DNA of 64,000 nt from Plecoglossus altivelis (taxonomy: Eukaryota; Chordata; Actinopteri; Osmeriformes; Plecoglossidae), in contig BROE01000007.1 in NCBI GenBank assembly GCA_036571765.1, positions 7,598,796-7,662,795 on the forward strand, given 5' to 3'. The first letter of the stretch is position 1. Every line of letters begins with the position of its first letter. The notes under the pieces are model-generated. The model was not told the origin of the DNA. It saw nothing but the letters and a program-made list of their open reading frames with translations, and did no database searches. Of the stretch, positions 24,285-38,355 are shown piece by piece. The translations under genes were made by a program, and so were the position numbers.

Positions 24285-24560
24285 TAACTGCAGCTAGCCT
24301 GTACAGCTAACCTGTAGCTAGCATGTACAGCGTCACTGCAACTAGCCTGTACAGCTAACCTGTAGCTAGCCTGTACAGCTCACTCCAACTAGTCTGTACA
24401 GCTAAACTGTAACTAGCCCGAACAGCTAACCTGTAACTAGCCTGTGAAGCTAACTTACTACTAACCTGTACAGCTAACTTACTACTAGCCTGTACAGCTA
24501 ACTTACTACCAGCCTGTACAGTTAACCTTCAAGCCTGTTTAAATAACATACTACAAGCCT
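24285..24560. repeat. Degenerate minisatellite of about 23 bp
   Basis: Imperfect tandem copies of agcctgtacagctaacctgta, with ctagcatgtacagc, ctagtctgtacagc and similar variants, over about 275 bp. The units diverge progressively toward the right end. Confidence 0.85.
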
Positions 24561-25739
24561 GTACAGCTGACTGGTATCTAGTCTGCAGTAGGTGAATGGG
24601 GTTATTGTGGCAGGGATATACATATGAGGGTGAATAGATGCTGCTAGTTGTAGCGGTTGGGGTGTTTACAGTATATAGGCCTAAGCCATAGCAAGTGTCT
24701 GAATAGCTAAAATGAAGGCTGCTCCACATACGCACACGCGCGCACACACACACTCATACACGCACACACACGCACACTGAGATGAATCCTCTCTAACCTG
24801 TGAGGAGAGCAACCAGTGCTACATGTAAACAGAACACCAGTCTCCAACACAGAATATAACAGAATCAGAAATCAGAATAGTATGACTCTGTCTCTGTGAA
24901 ATATACACATCAGAGATCTCTGCTCCCAGACCTCTAGTAGATTGACATCGTTGTTTGTGTTTTTTTTTCTTAGTTTTGTCTTTAATCAGATGTTGGTTCC
25001 AGTCTGTCGCTCAGTTGTGACCACATCCTTGGAGGTACAGCACACACACACACACACACCCATACGCACACAAACAAAACCCAAGCACGCACACGCACAC
25101 CCTCCCTGTCCAGCCATCTGCTCAGGTACAATACAGCAGACATCCACCCCCCAGAACAGTCTGCATCGCAGGAGTCACAGTATCCCCTCATCTGCTCAGG
25201 AGACTGAGCACAGTGGAGGAGATAAGAATGTTCCCTTGGTTCTCTTTGATCCCTCCTGAATATAGGTCACACCACCTCCGACACCGCTGGGTTTAACACT
25301 GTCAAAGTAAGACGCTAGGAGAACCCCCTAATTCTCCTCTCCTCCTCCACCACCCCTGCCCTTTCACCCCCATCACCCCTATCACCCCTCCCCCCACACA
25401 GTGGAAGCTCCTCTCACTCAAAGAGAGCTTGGGGAGAAGAATCAATAATTCTAAATATCAGTGGCTGACACGCTGTCAGACTGACAGACTGTTCGTCTTG
25501 CTCCCATCATCTGTAAGTAATCTGCCCATCCAATAATGGGTAAAGCACTTCCTCCCTGAGGCCGGCATGACACTGGTGCTCCTCTGAAATGCTTCCCCTT
25601 CCACCATTAGGATACTGGTGCTCCTCTTAAATGCTTCCCCCTCCATCGTTCGGACACTGGTACTCTTCTGAAATACTTCCCCCCTCCATCCGTGTTGCCC
25701 GTCTGGGTCTGAAATCCAGCATTGTTTTCATGTCGGAAA

Positions 25740-27621
25740 AAGGTTTTGCTATATAATGTACATATACATCTTACAGAGTACTGAGTTTTATAAAAGAACA
25801 ACATCTACGTAAAAAGTCCAAGAGTTTTTGAAGTTACATTCAATAGCTGAACCAAAGGAAACAAGAACAAACATAAGAAACGCCACACCAGTAGTAAACC
25901 TCTCTCCACATTTGGACAGTGCATTGAGTCCTGCAGAAAAGTAAAGTCTTTCAAACCAAAGGCAAACTTATGTCCAAGGGTTGCAGATCACAAATAGATA
26001 TATCTATATTCATATATAAATGTTTTTTTCTTCTTACTTGTAATACAATAAATACAACATTAGTAAATGGCTACAGTATACTCTTGGACCATGCTTGACA
26101 GCATGTTAGTAGTACAACGTCTAAATATAGAAGGATGTCACTAAAGTTGAGTTCCATAGAAATAGAAAGGTTTAGCAAGAGACTTTTCAGAAAATGTTTT
26201 TCGCGACGTCACCCCCCCCCCTTTTCTCACTTAACCGTCACCTGTCTTTCCACCCCATCACCCCTCCTCCGTCTACCTCCCGCCCTCCCCCCTCCCCCCC
26301 TCCCCTCCCTCCCCTCCCTCCCTACCATCCTCCTTCTCTCCCTCCCTCCCTCCCCCCTGACTCCTCCCCTCAGAAGGGGCTTACGAAGGGGTAAGGGTAG
26401 GACGACCCGGTAACCACCCATGATAGATATCTTCTAAGCTCTCATTATCCACCGCTCCCTCGCCCTCCTTTTCATCCCCAATCCGCACTGTCCCCCTCCC
26501 CCCAACACAGGGAATGTACAAAGCGAATTAAACGACACATGCCAGCGCCACATCTGCAACCAACGACACCACAGTAACAAGTTTTGGGTAGAAACACAAG
26601 GCGAAGAGGTATCAGGTGTGGCTAACCGCTGGGGTCTGGGGGCTACCTGGCCCGGTCCAGACATGACCTTTCTGACTCCTGCCGTCGCCGGCCTGCCAAT
26701 TGGCTAGTCCTAGACGTTCCTGGAAGCACTGTGAATGGGAGAATGGGGTAATATAAAAGACTGTGGATTTTATAAAGTGTTTTGGGCCCCCGAGGGAAAA
26801 TTATAAAATTTTAAAAAAATACGGGGGAGCAAGGTCATTATACTAATATGCGTTAGTGAGCTGCGAAATGCACAGTCTTGTGTGGTCATAGCCACACGAT
26901 CACCAAGAACCAACCAGGCTGTCCCAACAGCGGAAGACTGAGCCGTCTCCAAACCGACCAGTTAGAAAGCAGGTGAAGTTAAAGTGGTGTTACCACAATG
27001 ACGTCGAGTCATGTCTGTCAGGTGGGCAGCCCCTCCCCCTCAGCGTCCAGGCACCTCCCCTCTCCCCCTCTCCGCCCCCCACAGGGAGTGGGGAGGAGGT
27101 GATCAGTGGCGAGGAGGGGGAGCAGGGGTGTCACCCCTCGCCTCCCCTCCACTCAACCTGCCCAAAGACACACTTATAATAACTTATTTTCTGTTTTAAA
27201 ACATACTTATACACACATATTATATATATACATACATTAGTCTTTGCTCTTTTTGGAAATCATAAACTTAAAAAAGTTTAGAAAAATAAAACGTTTTATG
27301 GTGACCTCTCTGGTAGTTTATCCACCCAGCAAAGCTTGTCTCCAAGGTCAAGCTAACTCTTCCTCCCCCAACACCCCCCCCACTCCTCCATTCACCTCCC
27401 TCTCCCTCGCTACTCAGGCTACTGTTCAGGCCATTGCTATGGTACTGGCCTGAGCATCCTTCTTCCTCTGGCCTATAGAGAAGGTTCCTCATTTTCTCTT
27501 CTCTCTTTTGTCTCTTTTTTTGTTGGTTTAGTTGATCTTTTGAAGTGTCCTTCCTTTGTTCATGTTGCTCTGGTTCGTCAAAGTAGATGTTCTTCTGAAC
27601 CCCTCCTCCTGGTCCACCTGT
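25740..27621 (-). other. RBFOX3: Probable RBFOX3 3' UTR
   Basis: This follows the stop codon of the inferred terminal exon on the minus strand. It has non-repetitive AT-rich blocks (27180-27300, 26760-26830, 25980-26060) separated by C-rich pieces. I could not place a canonical AATAAA on the minus strand in the expected range; the extent is a guess from AT-rich, low-repeat sequence. Confidence 0.4.
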
Positions 27622-27624
27622 TTA
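27622..27624 (-). CDS. RBFOX3: RBFOX3 stop codon at the start of the terminal exon
   Basis: Acceptor tttctgttatag is followed at once by TAAACAGGTGGACC on the minus strand. The preceding exon ends on a complete ATG codon, so the spliced message reads Met-stop and gives the SVGTM end expected for RBFOX3. The match between phase and stop supports the exon, but no cDNA confirms it. Confidence 0.65.
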   Translation of the reverse strand, partial: 

Positions 27625-28802
27625 CTATAACAGAAAGAGGACACAGGTCACTTATAGCTGCTGGTCTATAGCTGCATTAACTAGAATGGATGAATGGTTG
27701 AATGTATCTAACTGTAAAAGCCAAGAATCGCTGTTTGTGTGTGTTTGTGTGACCCCATGTTGAGCTGCACTGAGCAATTGAGCCATAGATCTTACAAGAA
27801 CTGGCACAGCACCATCACTCGCTGCCAATGGCTTTAGTATTTTGTGTCTGTACTGTTTATTCATTCTGGTGATTATTCAGCCATGTTGGCATGATTTAAG
27901 AACACAAAAAAAAACACAAAAAGCAGAAATCAAAAAAGGATACATTGTTTTGTCCTTCGTTGCATTCTAATGTCTCCAGATTAAGATTCACAGCCGATCT
28001 GCAGCGCTGCCCCATAACCAGCTGATATTATTAGTAAGTGATTCAGGAAACCCCAGCAAATTACTACATTTACATGTATTTACATACTCCTCCCTTCCTG
28101 GTCTTGTCCAGGGTAATGGGGAACAGAGTTGTGTCATATGGTTACATGTACCCAGGCAGGGTGGGTGGGATCATTACATGGTAATTACACAGTGTGTCCC
28201 CTGTGGGTCCACACCTCTCAGGTTAGCAGTTTAGAACTACACTTACTACACTACACCCATGTATGGCTCAGGCTGGGCTGCATGTTGGCTCTCAGAGAGA
28301 GAGGGGGAGGGGCGGACAGGAGAGAGGGAGCGACAGAGAGAAAGGCCGAGGGAGAGACGGAGACAGAGAGACAGAGGGAGAGAGGGAGACAGAGAGAGAG
28401 AGACAGAGGGAGAGAGAGACAGAGAGAGGCATAGAGATACAGAGAGATAGAGGGAGATAGAGGCAGAGAGGGAAAAGGAGAGGGTATCAACGGAGCTCAA
28501 ACACCTCCAGCCACACCAAGCAAGGCCTCACGACAGGCACACTTCACCGCATATGTGCGGAGAAGAGGGAAGCGATGGAAGGAGGGGAGTGGAGGGTTAG
28601 GGGAGAGGAGTGGGGTGGGGTAGGGATGGAGACAGGGGTGTGGGGGAGCAGTGGAGAGAGGGGTGTGGAGGGAGGAAGGGGGGAGGGCGAGCGATAGAAG
28701 GAACAGGCTGAGTCCTGAGGGCTCTCTCGTCTTGACAGAAGCTCTTTAATTCTCGCAGACGAGCGTGGAGCAGCGAGAGCTTCAGAGGGGAACACTGAGG
28801 CC

Positions 28803-28839
<37 letters not shown>

Positions 28840-30588
28840 TCTCTCTCTCACACACTCTTTCTTTCTCTCACACACACACGCTCTCATTTCAACAGCACTT
28901 TGTAGTGCCTGGCCCCTCCCCTCCAGAGACAGTGTGCCGCACAGCTGCTCTGCCGGGCCGCCAATCACAGCCAATAACAGCCAATAACCATGTTCTCTCG
29001 TCTCCTCGCCAGGACGCACGCGGGAGGGCTTGTACAGGCTGACACACACATACACACAAATACACACATGCACACACATATGGGAGCACATGGGGGAGAT
29101 AGAGAGAAAGGATTGTGGGGATAGAGGTATGGAGGGAGCGAGAACAATGGAGAGGGTGAGAGAACAACGTCGCAGTGATTCCCCCTGATGGCTGTGAGGC
29201 CTGCTCTTTTCCTTTACCTCCGTCTCACGCTCCCTCTCTCTCTCCCTCTCTGAGAGTAGAGGTGACAAACATATTAATCACCTCGGGCAAATAACTCCCG
29301 GAGCAGTTAATGGGTTGAGAAGCCTGTAGCGCGGGCCTCCTACACCTCCTCTGACCCTCCCCTGCCTCCCCCTCTCTTCCCCCCTCCTCCCAACAGTGCC
29401 CCCCCACCTCCTCTATACATTCCCCCTCCCTCTCTCTCTCTCCCTCTCGTGCTCTACCAGTTCTAGTCCTCTGTATGTGTTTTGACCTGGACACTACACT
29501 CTTTCTCCTCTCAAAGACAGAGAGGGAGAGAGAGACATTTAGAGGTTGAGGTTTAGGAGGAATCATCTGTCATGTTTCCAACACCACAGCAGAATCCTAC
29601 CCCTGCCTCGTCTAGCTCCATACCATGTCATGCAGCATCCTCAGAAGAACAGACAAGCACAGAGAACACCAACAACTCTTTAAAGACAAAGTATATTGAG
29701 TTGGAGGATAAACAGGTAAATATGGTAGATACTTTTGCTGGATATTGACATTGAAAATAAATCAGTTGACACTTAATCTACATGAATGTAGACCTTTCTT
29801 TTAGTCCAGAGGCAAAGTAAGCATAAGATTATAACTGTACATTGATATTGCTCACATAATGTTCTGGAACAGGTAAGCTTCTTAATAGATATCTAAAAAG
29901 TAAAAACACATAACACCTACAACATATTCATCCTGTTCAGGAATGTAGCCACTACGGCATATAGAGCACTGGACAGATGGACAGGATATATACAGCCACA
30001 CATGGAAAAGGACTGTGTGATACATGGTTTTCAGAAGTACAGCATTTTGAGGTGTTCACTTGTTTCTTTTTTTCTTATATAAAAACATATTCTTAGAAAT
30101 CTCATGACATGTCAAATAGCAACAAACCTTTTTTTTATAAGCCAGAGGAGAGCACAAGTTGAAACTATTGTGGTCTTCAGTGACACAGCCTAAAAATATT
30201 GGGTGTGTAGGAGACTGGGAGAGACACTGTCAGAGAGAGACGTAGAGCAGAGAGATGAAGTGGTTGAGAGGCAGAGTAAAAAAGAAGGAAAAGTGAGAAA
30301 GAACGAGCAAACAAACGAGTGGGAGAGAAGCCGGCAGCCATCTTGTGTGTGGCCGGTGGCCCGGGGTGCCATCTTATAAATGACTGCATTACCAGAGCCA
30401 ATTAAACTGGCAATCATTTAATGGCTGCCGCTGCAGCCATGCGAGACGAGAGCTTTCATCACACCAGTCGGCCGAGGCTGAGATCCTGTTAGAGGCCCCA
30501 GATCCAGACTGCTTTGGCTCACTCTAAATCCTGCTCGTCGCTCACACACTCACAAACCATCTCTCTCCATCCCCCCTGTCTCTTCCTG

Positions 30589-30624
<36 letters not shown>

Positions 30625-32145
30625 GAGTCTTATGTAGTTAGTATGAACATGTTTTAGAGTGCATACTAGAGGCAGGATGGACTTTGCACATGAGGCTTAT
30701 TCCTCAGCCATTGCCTTTTTATTCCCTCAACAAGTGATTCAGAAACGCTGGTTTTTCCATCACTTCTTACATCAAATAGAGATGGCGGTGCAGATGAAGT
30801 GATGGTAAAAAGGAGATGCAGAAAGACTTTTTTTTATAGAAGCCTCTCCCTCTCCTATCTCCACTCTGCAGTGCCCCTACCCAGCATGCCTTGCATTAAT
30901 GCCCCTCCCCTCCCCCAGAGTGATGTTCCTGGTTTAGGAGTGTCGTAAAGCGGGAAGAAACAAACAGTCGTTTCAACTTGTGCTTGCCTCTCTTCCAACA
31001 CAAAACAACAAACGGAAACCAAACAAGGAGAAATCCAACCTGTCTGTTGAAGGCTGAGCAGGGGAACCTCTGCTTAGTTATCTGGACATGTTTTAGATCA
31101 CACAGCAGCTTCACACCATAACCAGCACGCTGTCATCGCTACAATCACATCATGGCCACCCTTTCCAGCAGAATACGCAGTATGAATAAGGAGCTTAAAG
31201 CTGTGGGCTGTCTTATAAAAAAGTTGCCACCTCATAATATAATGATATAAAATAAATATTTTTTTTTTAAATCATTTTTTTCCCTTCATTTATTCTTCTA
31301 TGTCATCAGAGCCAGATGATAATGATACTATCTGTTATACTAATAAATACTATGATATAACATATTTTTATATAATACACTTCATTTACTGGTTAACAAA
31401 TTTCAAAGGAATATCTGTAAAGTGTCATGGAGGAGAGATGATAAATGAGTTTATTCACAACACCAGAAGGATATTTACAGTTAAGAGAAAGATGAGCAGA
31501 TGTCCCTGCACTGCACTACAAATGGATCTCTGCACAGGATGCCAGCTTTAACTCGGAACTTGACTGCATGTAACTGGAATTAGAATATTGTCTTTTAGCA
31601 TTGGATATTTTGTACATATTTGTATATTTGTATGTTGATATTTGTAAATGCAGAGGTGCACACTAGACATATTTACGTGTAAATGAGTGTATATTTCGAA
31701 GCTGTTGGGAAATGTGTTTTTTTTTCTGTACATCAAGAAAATGACAGCAAAAACACACGCAAGAAACGTTTTAACAGCACATTTCAGATGAACCGCAATA
31801 ACAGGCGCTGAACTCTGAAGCACCTTGTTAAAGACAAACTGTCCTTTCTTTAATAATGCATGTCTACAGATGTCGTTCCAAGTATCGGCACAAACAATCC
31901 TCTGTAGTGTCGAGAGCATTTAACTGCAGGCTCGGCTCTCTGATGGCTGCCAACACCAATCACAGGAAGTAGGAAGAGGAACAGGAAGTGAGTAGGTTGG
32001 TTAAGGGAGGCGCAGCTCCAGTAACCACAGTTGTGTAGTCTCAAGCAGAGGACAACACAGGATGTGAGTGAGGTGTCTGAGGGCCCGCAGGACAAGAGGC
32101 TGGAGGTGGGTTTCCTCCCTCTCTCCCAATCTCTCCCACTCTCTC

Positions 32146-32193
<48 letters not shown>

Positions 32194-32748
32194 TCTCTCT
32201 CTCTCTCCCTCTCTCTCTCTCTCTCTTTCCCTCTCTCTCTCCCTCTCCCTCCCTCTCTCTCTCTCTCTCTCTCTTTACAGAACAGAAGGGCGAAGGCGAG
32301 GAGATGAACAGAGGGGAGTTTATCCCATCCATACTTTACAATGGCCTTCCCCTCCCCGGGAATACAGAGAAAGAGAGAGGGAGACTGGAGAAGCAGACAC
32401 AACAGCCACGGCAATGAAATAAAATGCGTGCGCACAATCTACCGTGTGTGTGAGCTTGTGTGTATGTGTGTGTAGTCTGTCGGCTGTATCTTCAAATGAG
32501 ATCAGTGCTTATTGACTGAACTCTCTTATCTCTCATCTTGGGGCTAAATTGCCTGGGTAGCAGCTTCTCTGCCTGCACTCCTTTCTTCCCCTGCTCACCA
32601 TCCCATCACACAGCAGCCACACACACACACTATTACTGAGGACACCAGTGTGTGTGTGTGTGTGCGTGTGTGTTTATGTGAGAGAGTCAGCGTAACTGAA
32701 TTTGTCTGGTGTGTGTTCCGTCTCGCTTTTAGCAAGTTTGTGATAAAC

Positions 32749-32780
<32 letters not shown>

Positions 32781-35700
32781 TGCGCGTGTCCTATCCCCAC
32801 TGCCCCCCCCCACAATAGGAACATGATCAGAGCACTAGAAGCCAGTGTGCTGGAAGGCTAAAAGGGAGTCTATTTCAACACCAGGGTTATTGGCTCTGGA
32901 ACCCTCTTCTCTGTTCCCATAGTGACCCTCCTAGGTCTTATCTACAGCTCCAACCCTGACACAACCCTCCTTCACTAGAAGTCTTTAAACCCTTGCTTCA
33001 CCTGAGGAAAGAGGGGGGTAGGTGAGGAGGGGGTGGGGTCACCTTCAAATCCCATCTCAGAGAGCTGACAGCAGAAGAGAGAATTGTCAAGGTAAATAAA
33101 ACTCTCTTAAAAGTCTTTAGGTGGGGAGAAAGTGGCTGACTTACTGTTTGGACATTTCAGCATGATTACCTGTGGCGCTTCTACCACCCCGCTCCTCCCC
33201 TCCCCTGAGGGGGGAGGGGTGGTGGTGGATGGGGGAGGTCCAGGGTTCTGGGTGACACCACTGCCAGACAGACTGATCCGCCTGGACACAGAGCGTGATA
33301 TACAGAGTGTACAGGTCTGCTATGTGTCCCTCAAGCCTGACATATCATAGCCCACAGGTGGTGGGCCCTGCTGAGGACGGAGGGGGGGTGTGCGCCTGAA
33401 CAAGTGAAGGAGGGGGTCTTTTTCTTAGTTACGCTGCGGAAGCCAAGATGGATATTATGGGTAAGGATCAATCGATACTCTCTCCTCTCTGCTGCTCTCC
33501 TCTCAGCCGGAACCAACGTTACTCTTGTCTGAGAAGAGCATCAGATTATCTACAAGATCACTAGGACACACCCTCACTACCACAAAGCCCTGTGCAGGGG
33601 AACATTGACCTGATCAATACTGACCCAATCTATACTGCATCAACTAACCTACAATGCGCCAAACTTTTGGTTTGCTGACTGTTTTACGGATATTAGCTGA
33701 CTGCTAGCTGGCTGGTAGCTGACTGGTAGATTGTTGTCAGCGGAATGTTAGCTGGCTGTTAACTGACTGTTATCTGGTTGGTAGTCGACTGGTAGCTGGA
33801 GGGCAGATGGCTGTCTGCTGAGTATTAGCTGACTGTTTAGCTATTGACTATTAGCTGGCTTGTAGATAGCTGGTAGCTGACTTAGCTGGCTGCTAGGCTA
33901 TTAGGTACAAGGCTGAGTCTCAAAAGAAGGCAAAGTCCAAGAGCTTCAGGCTGAGAAACCAATCGTTATCCAGCTGAAGTGGAAGTGCCTTTAAATGGCC
34001 TCTCCGCCAGAAGAAGAGTCCAGGAAGACTGTCTGCTAACATGGAGCTACATCATCAGATCCCATTAGCTAGTGCCTGGTTAAAAGACTGCTCCATGTTT
34101 AATAGATCTCAGTGTTCCGGCATGTGTTCTGTAGGTGTAATGTGACTGATAAGCTTGCTTTTTACATCGCCAAGGACATGGAACCACTGCTATGCTCAGC
34201 TCCAAAAGCATCCACACAGTATGTAATCTGCTGGTTAACAATATTATTGCTCATTGGTGATGAGTGTGGGAAGACAGAATTTTGTGTGTAGAAAAGGTGT
34301 TTGTGTGTAGAAAAACGTGCTCTCAGTAGGCATACTAGATCATAACACTAGTCTACTATATTTCCCCTTAAACCTCCTGCCGCTTACCTCTTATAGTTCC
34401 AAGCCTCTACTCCCAGCCTCCACTCCCAGCCTCTACTCCCAGCCTCTACTCCCAGCCTCTACTCCCTGACTCTACTCCCAGCCTCTACTCCCAGCCTCTA
34501 CTCCCTGACTCTACTCCCAGCCTCTACTCCCTGACTCTACTCCCAGCCTCTACTCTCAGCCCTTACTCCCAGCCTCTACTCTCAGCCCTTACTCCCAGCC
34601 TCTACTCCCAGCCTCTACTCTCAGCCCTTACTCCCAGCCTCTACTCCCAGCCCTTACTCCCAGCCTCTACTCCCAGCCTCTACTCCCAGCCTCTGCCTCC
34701 AGTCTTCTACCTGGCTTCTGGCCTTTGTCTTCATTTCTACTCTTTGCCTCAGCCTCAGTCTCTGGCTGGGTGCCAGTGATCAATGCCTGCTCTAACATAT
34801 GGCTGCCCATTCTGCTGCTGCTGCCATAGCTCTGACACACTTCCCAACACATCCCCCCTCCCCTACCTGCACATACTCAGCCCTGAATACCACCATACAT
34901 CACTTCTTCCCGCCCTGCCTTCAGTAATGCATCACTTCCATTTCCACTTCCTCATTCAGTAATGCATCACTTCCTGGCAGCCATTTTGAGTTAGTTCCTC
35001 CTCATTCAGCAGAATGATTTCAAAGCGGCATTTAAAATCGCTCTCAAACTCTGAAACTACCGTTAAGGGGCTAGCAGGCTAACACTGGGTCCAGCCAATT
35101 CTCTAAGAGCAGAGAATAGCACAATCATTTACTTAATAAAATCCAATTTGAAATTTGTTGCTCAAACTGCAATTGCTGAACATTACTGGCCTTAATGTAT
35201 ATGGGGGCAATGACTAATTGTAACAATAAGGAAAAAGGAAATTGGATGGAATTAAAAGCAGAACTCACACAACCATTCCCCGGGAGCAGTGTTTGAGAAC
35301 ACTACACTTAGAGAGCAAGAAAGAGAAATGGAAGAGTGGGATGAAACAAAAGAAAAAAACATCCTTCTCCTATGGTCTCGCTCTCTCTCTTCTACAACAT
35401 CTCCCATTCCTCCAATAGCAAACCATTCATTTCAGCAGAAGAAACATGACATTGAAATCAATACAGACAGTAGAAAGAACATTGCTGTAGTACAGTACAT
35501 GGATGAGAATGCATAAACTTCAGTCAATATTTAAAACTGGACATCAACTGCAGAAAGTCCTGGGGTCACCAGGCATCAGTTTTGACCCGGAAGTACAATA
35601 TATTCCTACTTTAGTTTATTTTTTTTCCCATTGAGAGGAAGGAGGCATTTATTTAGAGTTTGTTTGTTTGTTTTGCTGGGGAAGGGAAGGGGGTGTGTCC

Positions 35701-38324
35701 GCTAGTAGGGCGAGAAGCGACTGCACCCTCCTCGGTATAGGCTAGCCTGCAACATCAAAGATGAAAAAGAACTCCAATCAGAACTCAGTAGAGCAACCTT
35801 GGGTCATATTGATATTACTGGCTTCTCTTTTCCCAAAGAAATGTTTCTCCATTTTTCCATGTACTTTATTTTTGTTCCTTGTTTGTTTAACTGAAATGTA
35901 AGTGTAAAGACCTAAAAAGTGAAAGTGTTCCAAAAATGTTTTATATAGTTTCAGCATAGTTTTTTTACAAAGTGTATGTGTGTAATTGTGTGTGTAGCAA
36001 CGTGTGTGTGGTGTCTAGAAAAATAGGAGATACGAGATGTTAAGATTTCAACCAATTAGTGACTAAAGCACAGCTTTGATCGTGCAGTCAAGCTACAGTA
36101 CTTACAGAGACCAATCCTCCCTGTGTTAAATAGGTCAGTCAAATATATAGCAGCACATTCATTCTCTTTCATATTCTAATGAAGATGGTCAGAAGGCATG
36201 CCAGGGTGGATTCCGACATCCTGCCCCCCTTCACCTCCCCTGCCCCCTGCATATCTCTCCTACTGTACCCCCCACCCCCACCCCTGCCCTCTAATCTGAG
36301 CTCGGAGCTCTGAGCTCGGAGCTCTGTGCTTGGTCCTGTGTCCCCCACTGGCTAGGCTGTCTACAGAGCCTGAGCTCTGCCTTCAAAGGCTGCTGCTCAT
36401 CCTGGAGTTCTCTCTTTTCTTCTATGGTGTAGTTACGGCTACCATGGCCACATAATGATAGGAAATCATTATAATATCACTTCAAATAAAATTACAGCCA
36501 GACCACAGCACCGGCAGGAGAACGCTCACCTTCAGATATCAGCCTTGGGAGGCTATCAACAGGTTGGCCTGATGCTAACCTCATGTCTCGATGCAGAGCT
36601 AACACTCATGCTAGACTTCCCCAGCTCTAACCTCCTAGGGCCTCATTAAGACCAGGCCTTAATCTCAAGGATGGTTATGGAACATGATTCGCTCTCTGCT
36701 TCCCCAGCGGAGGAAAAAAAATGGTACTTGGGCTCTAACAGAAGTAATCTGCCTTTCAAGCACTGTCACTGTTTGGGATGCTGAGTGGTCAGACGCACCG
36801 TTTCATCCCATTAGAATCTCCCCACATCCCTGCAGTGTGTGCAGAGTATGAGCCTGTGGATGTGCGAGTGTGGAAGATCTAAGTGAAGTTTCGTCAGAGT
36901 TTGTTGGCGAGCGGCAAAAAAATGATCAGTGCATGGTGGAAAAAGGGAGGAGAATTTCAGAGGAAAAAGAAGAGAAGTAAAGAGAGTAATAAAGGACAGC
37001 AACACAGGCCACAGTTTTAATTAAGCAAATGAAGAGGAAAAGAATGGTCGTAATTAATGAAGGCTTTTAGCTAGCAGCTGCATGGAGGGGGCTGTTGGGG
37101 AGGGGGGGTGGCTGGGGGCGGGGGGGTGGGGGGGGGTGGGTGTGCTCTCCGCATCACACGCATGTCGGCACACAACACCCCTCTCATCTGTCTACGGAGC
37201 TACCTCAACACTAATCAGCACGGCCGGACTGGCAAGGGCGAGCTGGGTGCCGCGATGCTACTCCTCTCTCTCTCTCCTTTGGTTTCGTCCTTCTTTCTTT
37301 TTTTCCTTCCTTCTTTCTTTCTGTCTTTCTCTCTTCTCTTTTTCCTTCTCTTTGGCTGTGTGATATCCCTGAGCACACTGAAGTGCGCCGCTCAAGAAGG
37401 TGGTTAATCTTTAGAGGAAGTCCCTGCCCGCACCCGCGAAAGAAAACAAATTGCTCATTCTGGTTTTCTTTTCCCTTCGTTTTGGGCTGTTCTTTTTTTT
37501 TCATCTTTGATGTTAGCTGCAAAAGCTAGCTAAAAACAACCATTAACCGGTCCACTGTTTCCCCCTGCTAGAATTTAGGAGACTCTTCCTCTCCGGGAGG
37601 GAAATGATAGTCAGTCTCAGTTGGGTTTCAAACAAGAAGCTCCAGGCCAGTGAAATTGAATGGGGAGTTTGAGAATAAGGCAACAACCCATTTTCATTTA
37701 CCGAAGTGGCAGAGCTCACATTAAACATTCAGCAAGCCTGTCCTAGAAAAACACATACAGGAACTGATAATGCAACTCCCCTTAAAAACACATCAGTTCA
37801 ACTCCCCCATCTGGGATACCCATTCTAAACACTATAGATCTACACATTACACCTCACATTAATGTAAACTGGTCCAGACAGTGAGGGGAAAGGAGAAGAG
37901 CTGCACTCTGGTAAAACAAGCATCGACCTGAGGTCAATACCAAACTTGCAAGACTTAGCCTGCGTCAGCAATACATTTCCTAAAGGGAATCAAGTTGTCG
38001 CCCTGGCATTTTTTTCAAAACGTTAAACCATTTTTTTTGTAACTATTCTCCTTTTTCCCCCCAGAGATATTCAATTCTGTGAAATGATGAGATGGCTTGG
38101 TGAAGGACTACATTATGACTAAACAAATAGAACTACAAGTGAGGAGCCATTTTGATTGAGTACGAGCAGAGTGAGGTCAGAGAGGACTCACCATAGTGCC
38201 AACGCTGTACGTGGCTGCAGGGCCAAGCGTGTGGTGGTAGGGGTCTGCAGTTGCATAGACTCTTCCGTAACTGGAGAGGAGACACGTGCACGCGCGCACA
38301 TACGCACACACATACACACACACA

Positions 38325-38355
<31 letters not shown>

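Larger units (their letters stand above)
27625..38191 (-). other. RBFOX3: RBFOX3 last intron
   Basis: A 10.6-kb intron with no additional coding exon that I could support. Repeats: GA-rich 28290-28480, CT/CA 28806-28890, TC 30592-30621, CT-rich 32135-32275, GT 32647-32675 and 32748-32775, and minisatellites at 33690-33900 and 34395-34690. Non-repetitive blocks near 29260-29330, 30370-30510 and 36650-37060 look more constrained than their surroundings. Confidence 0.7.
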
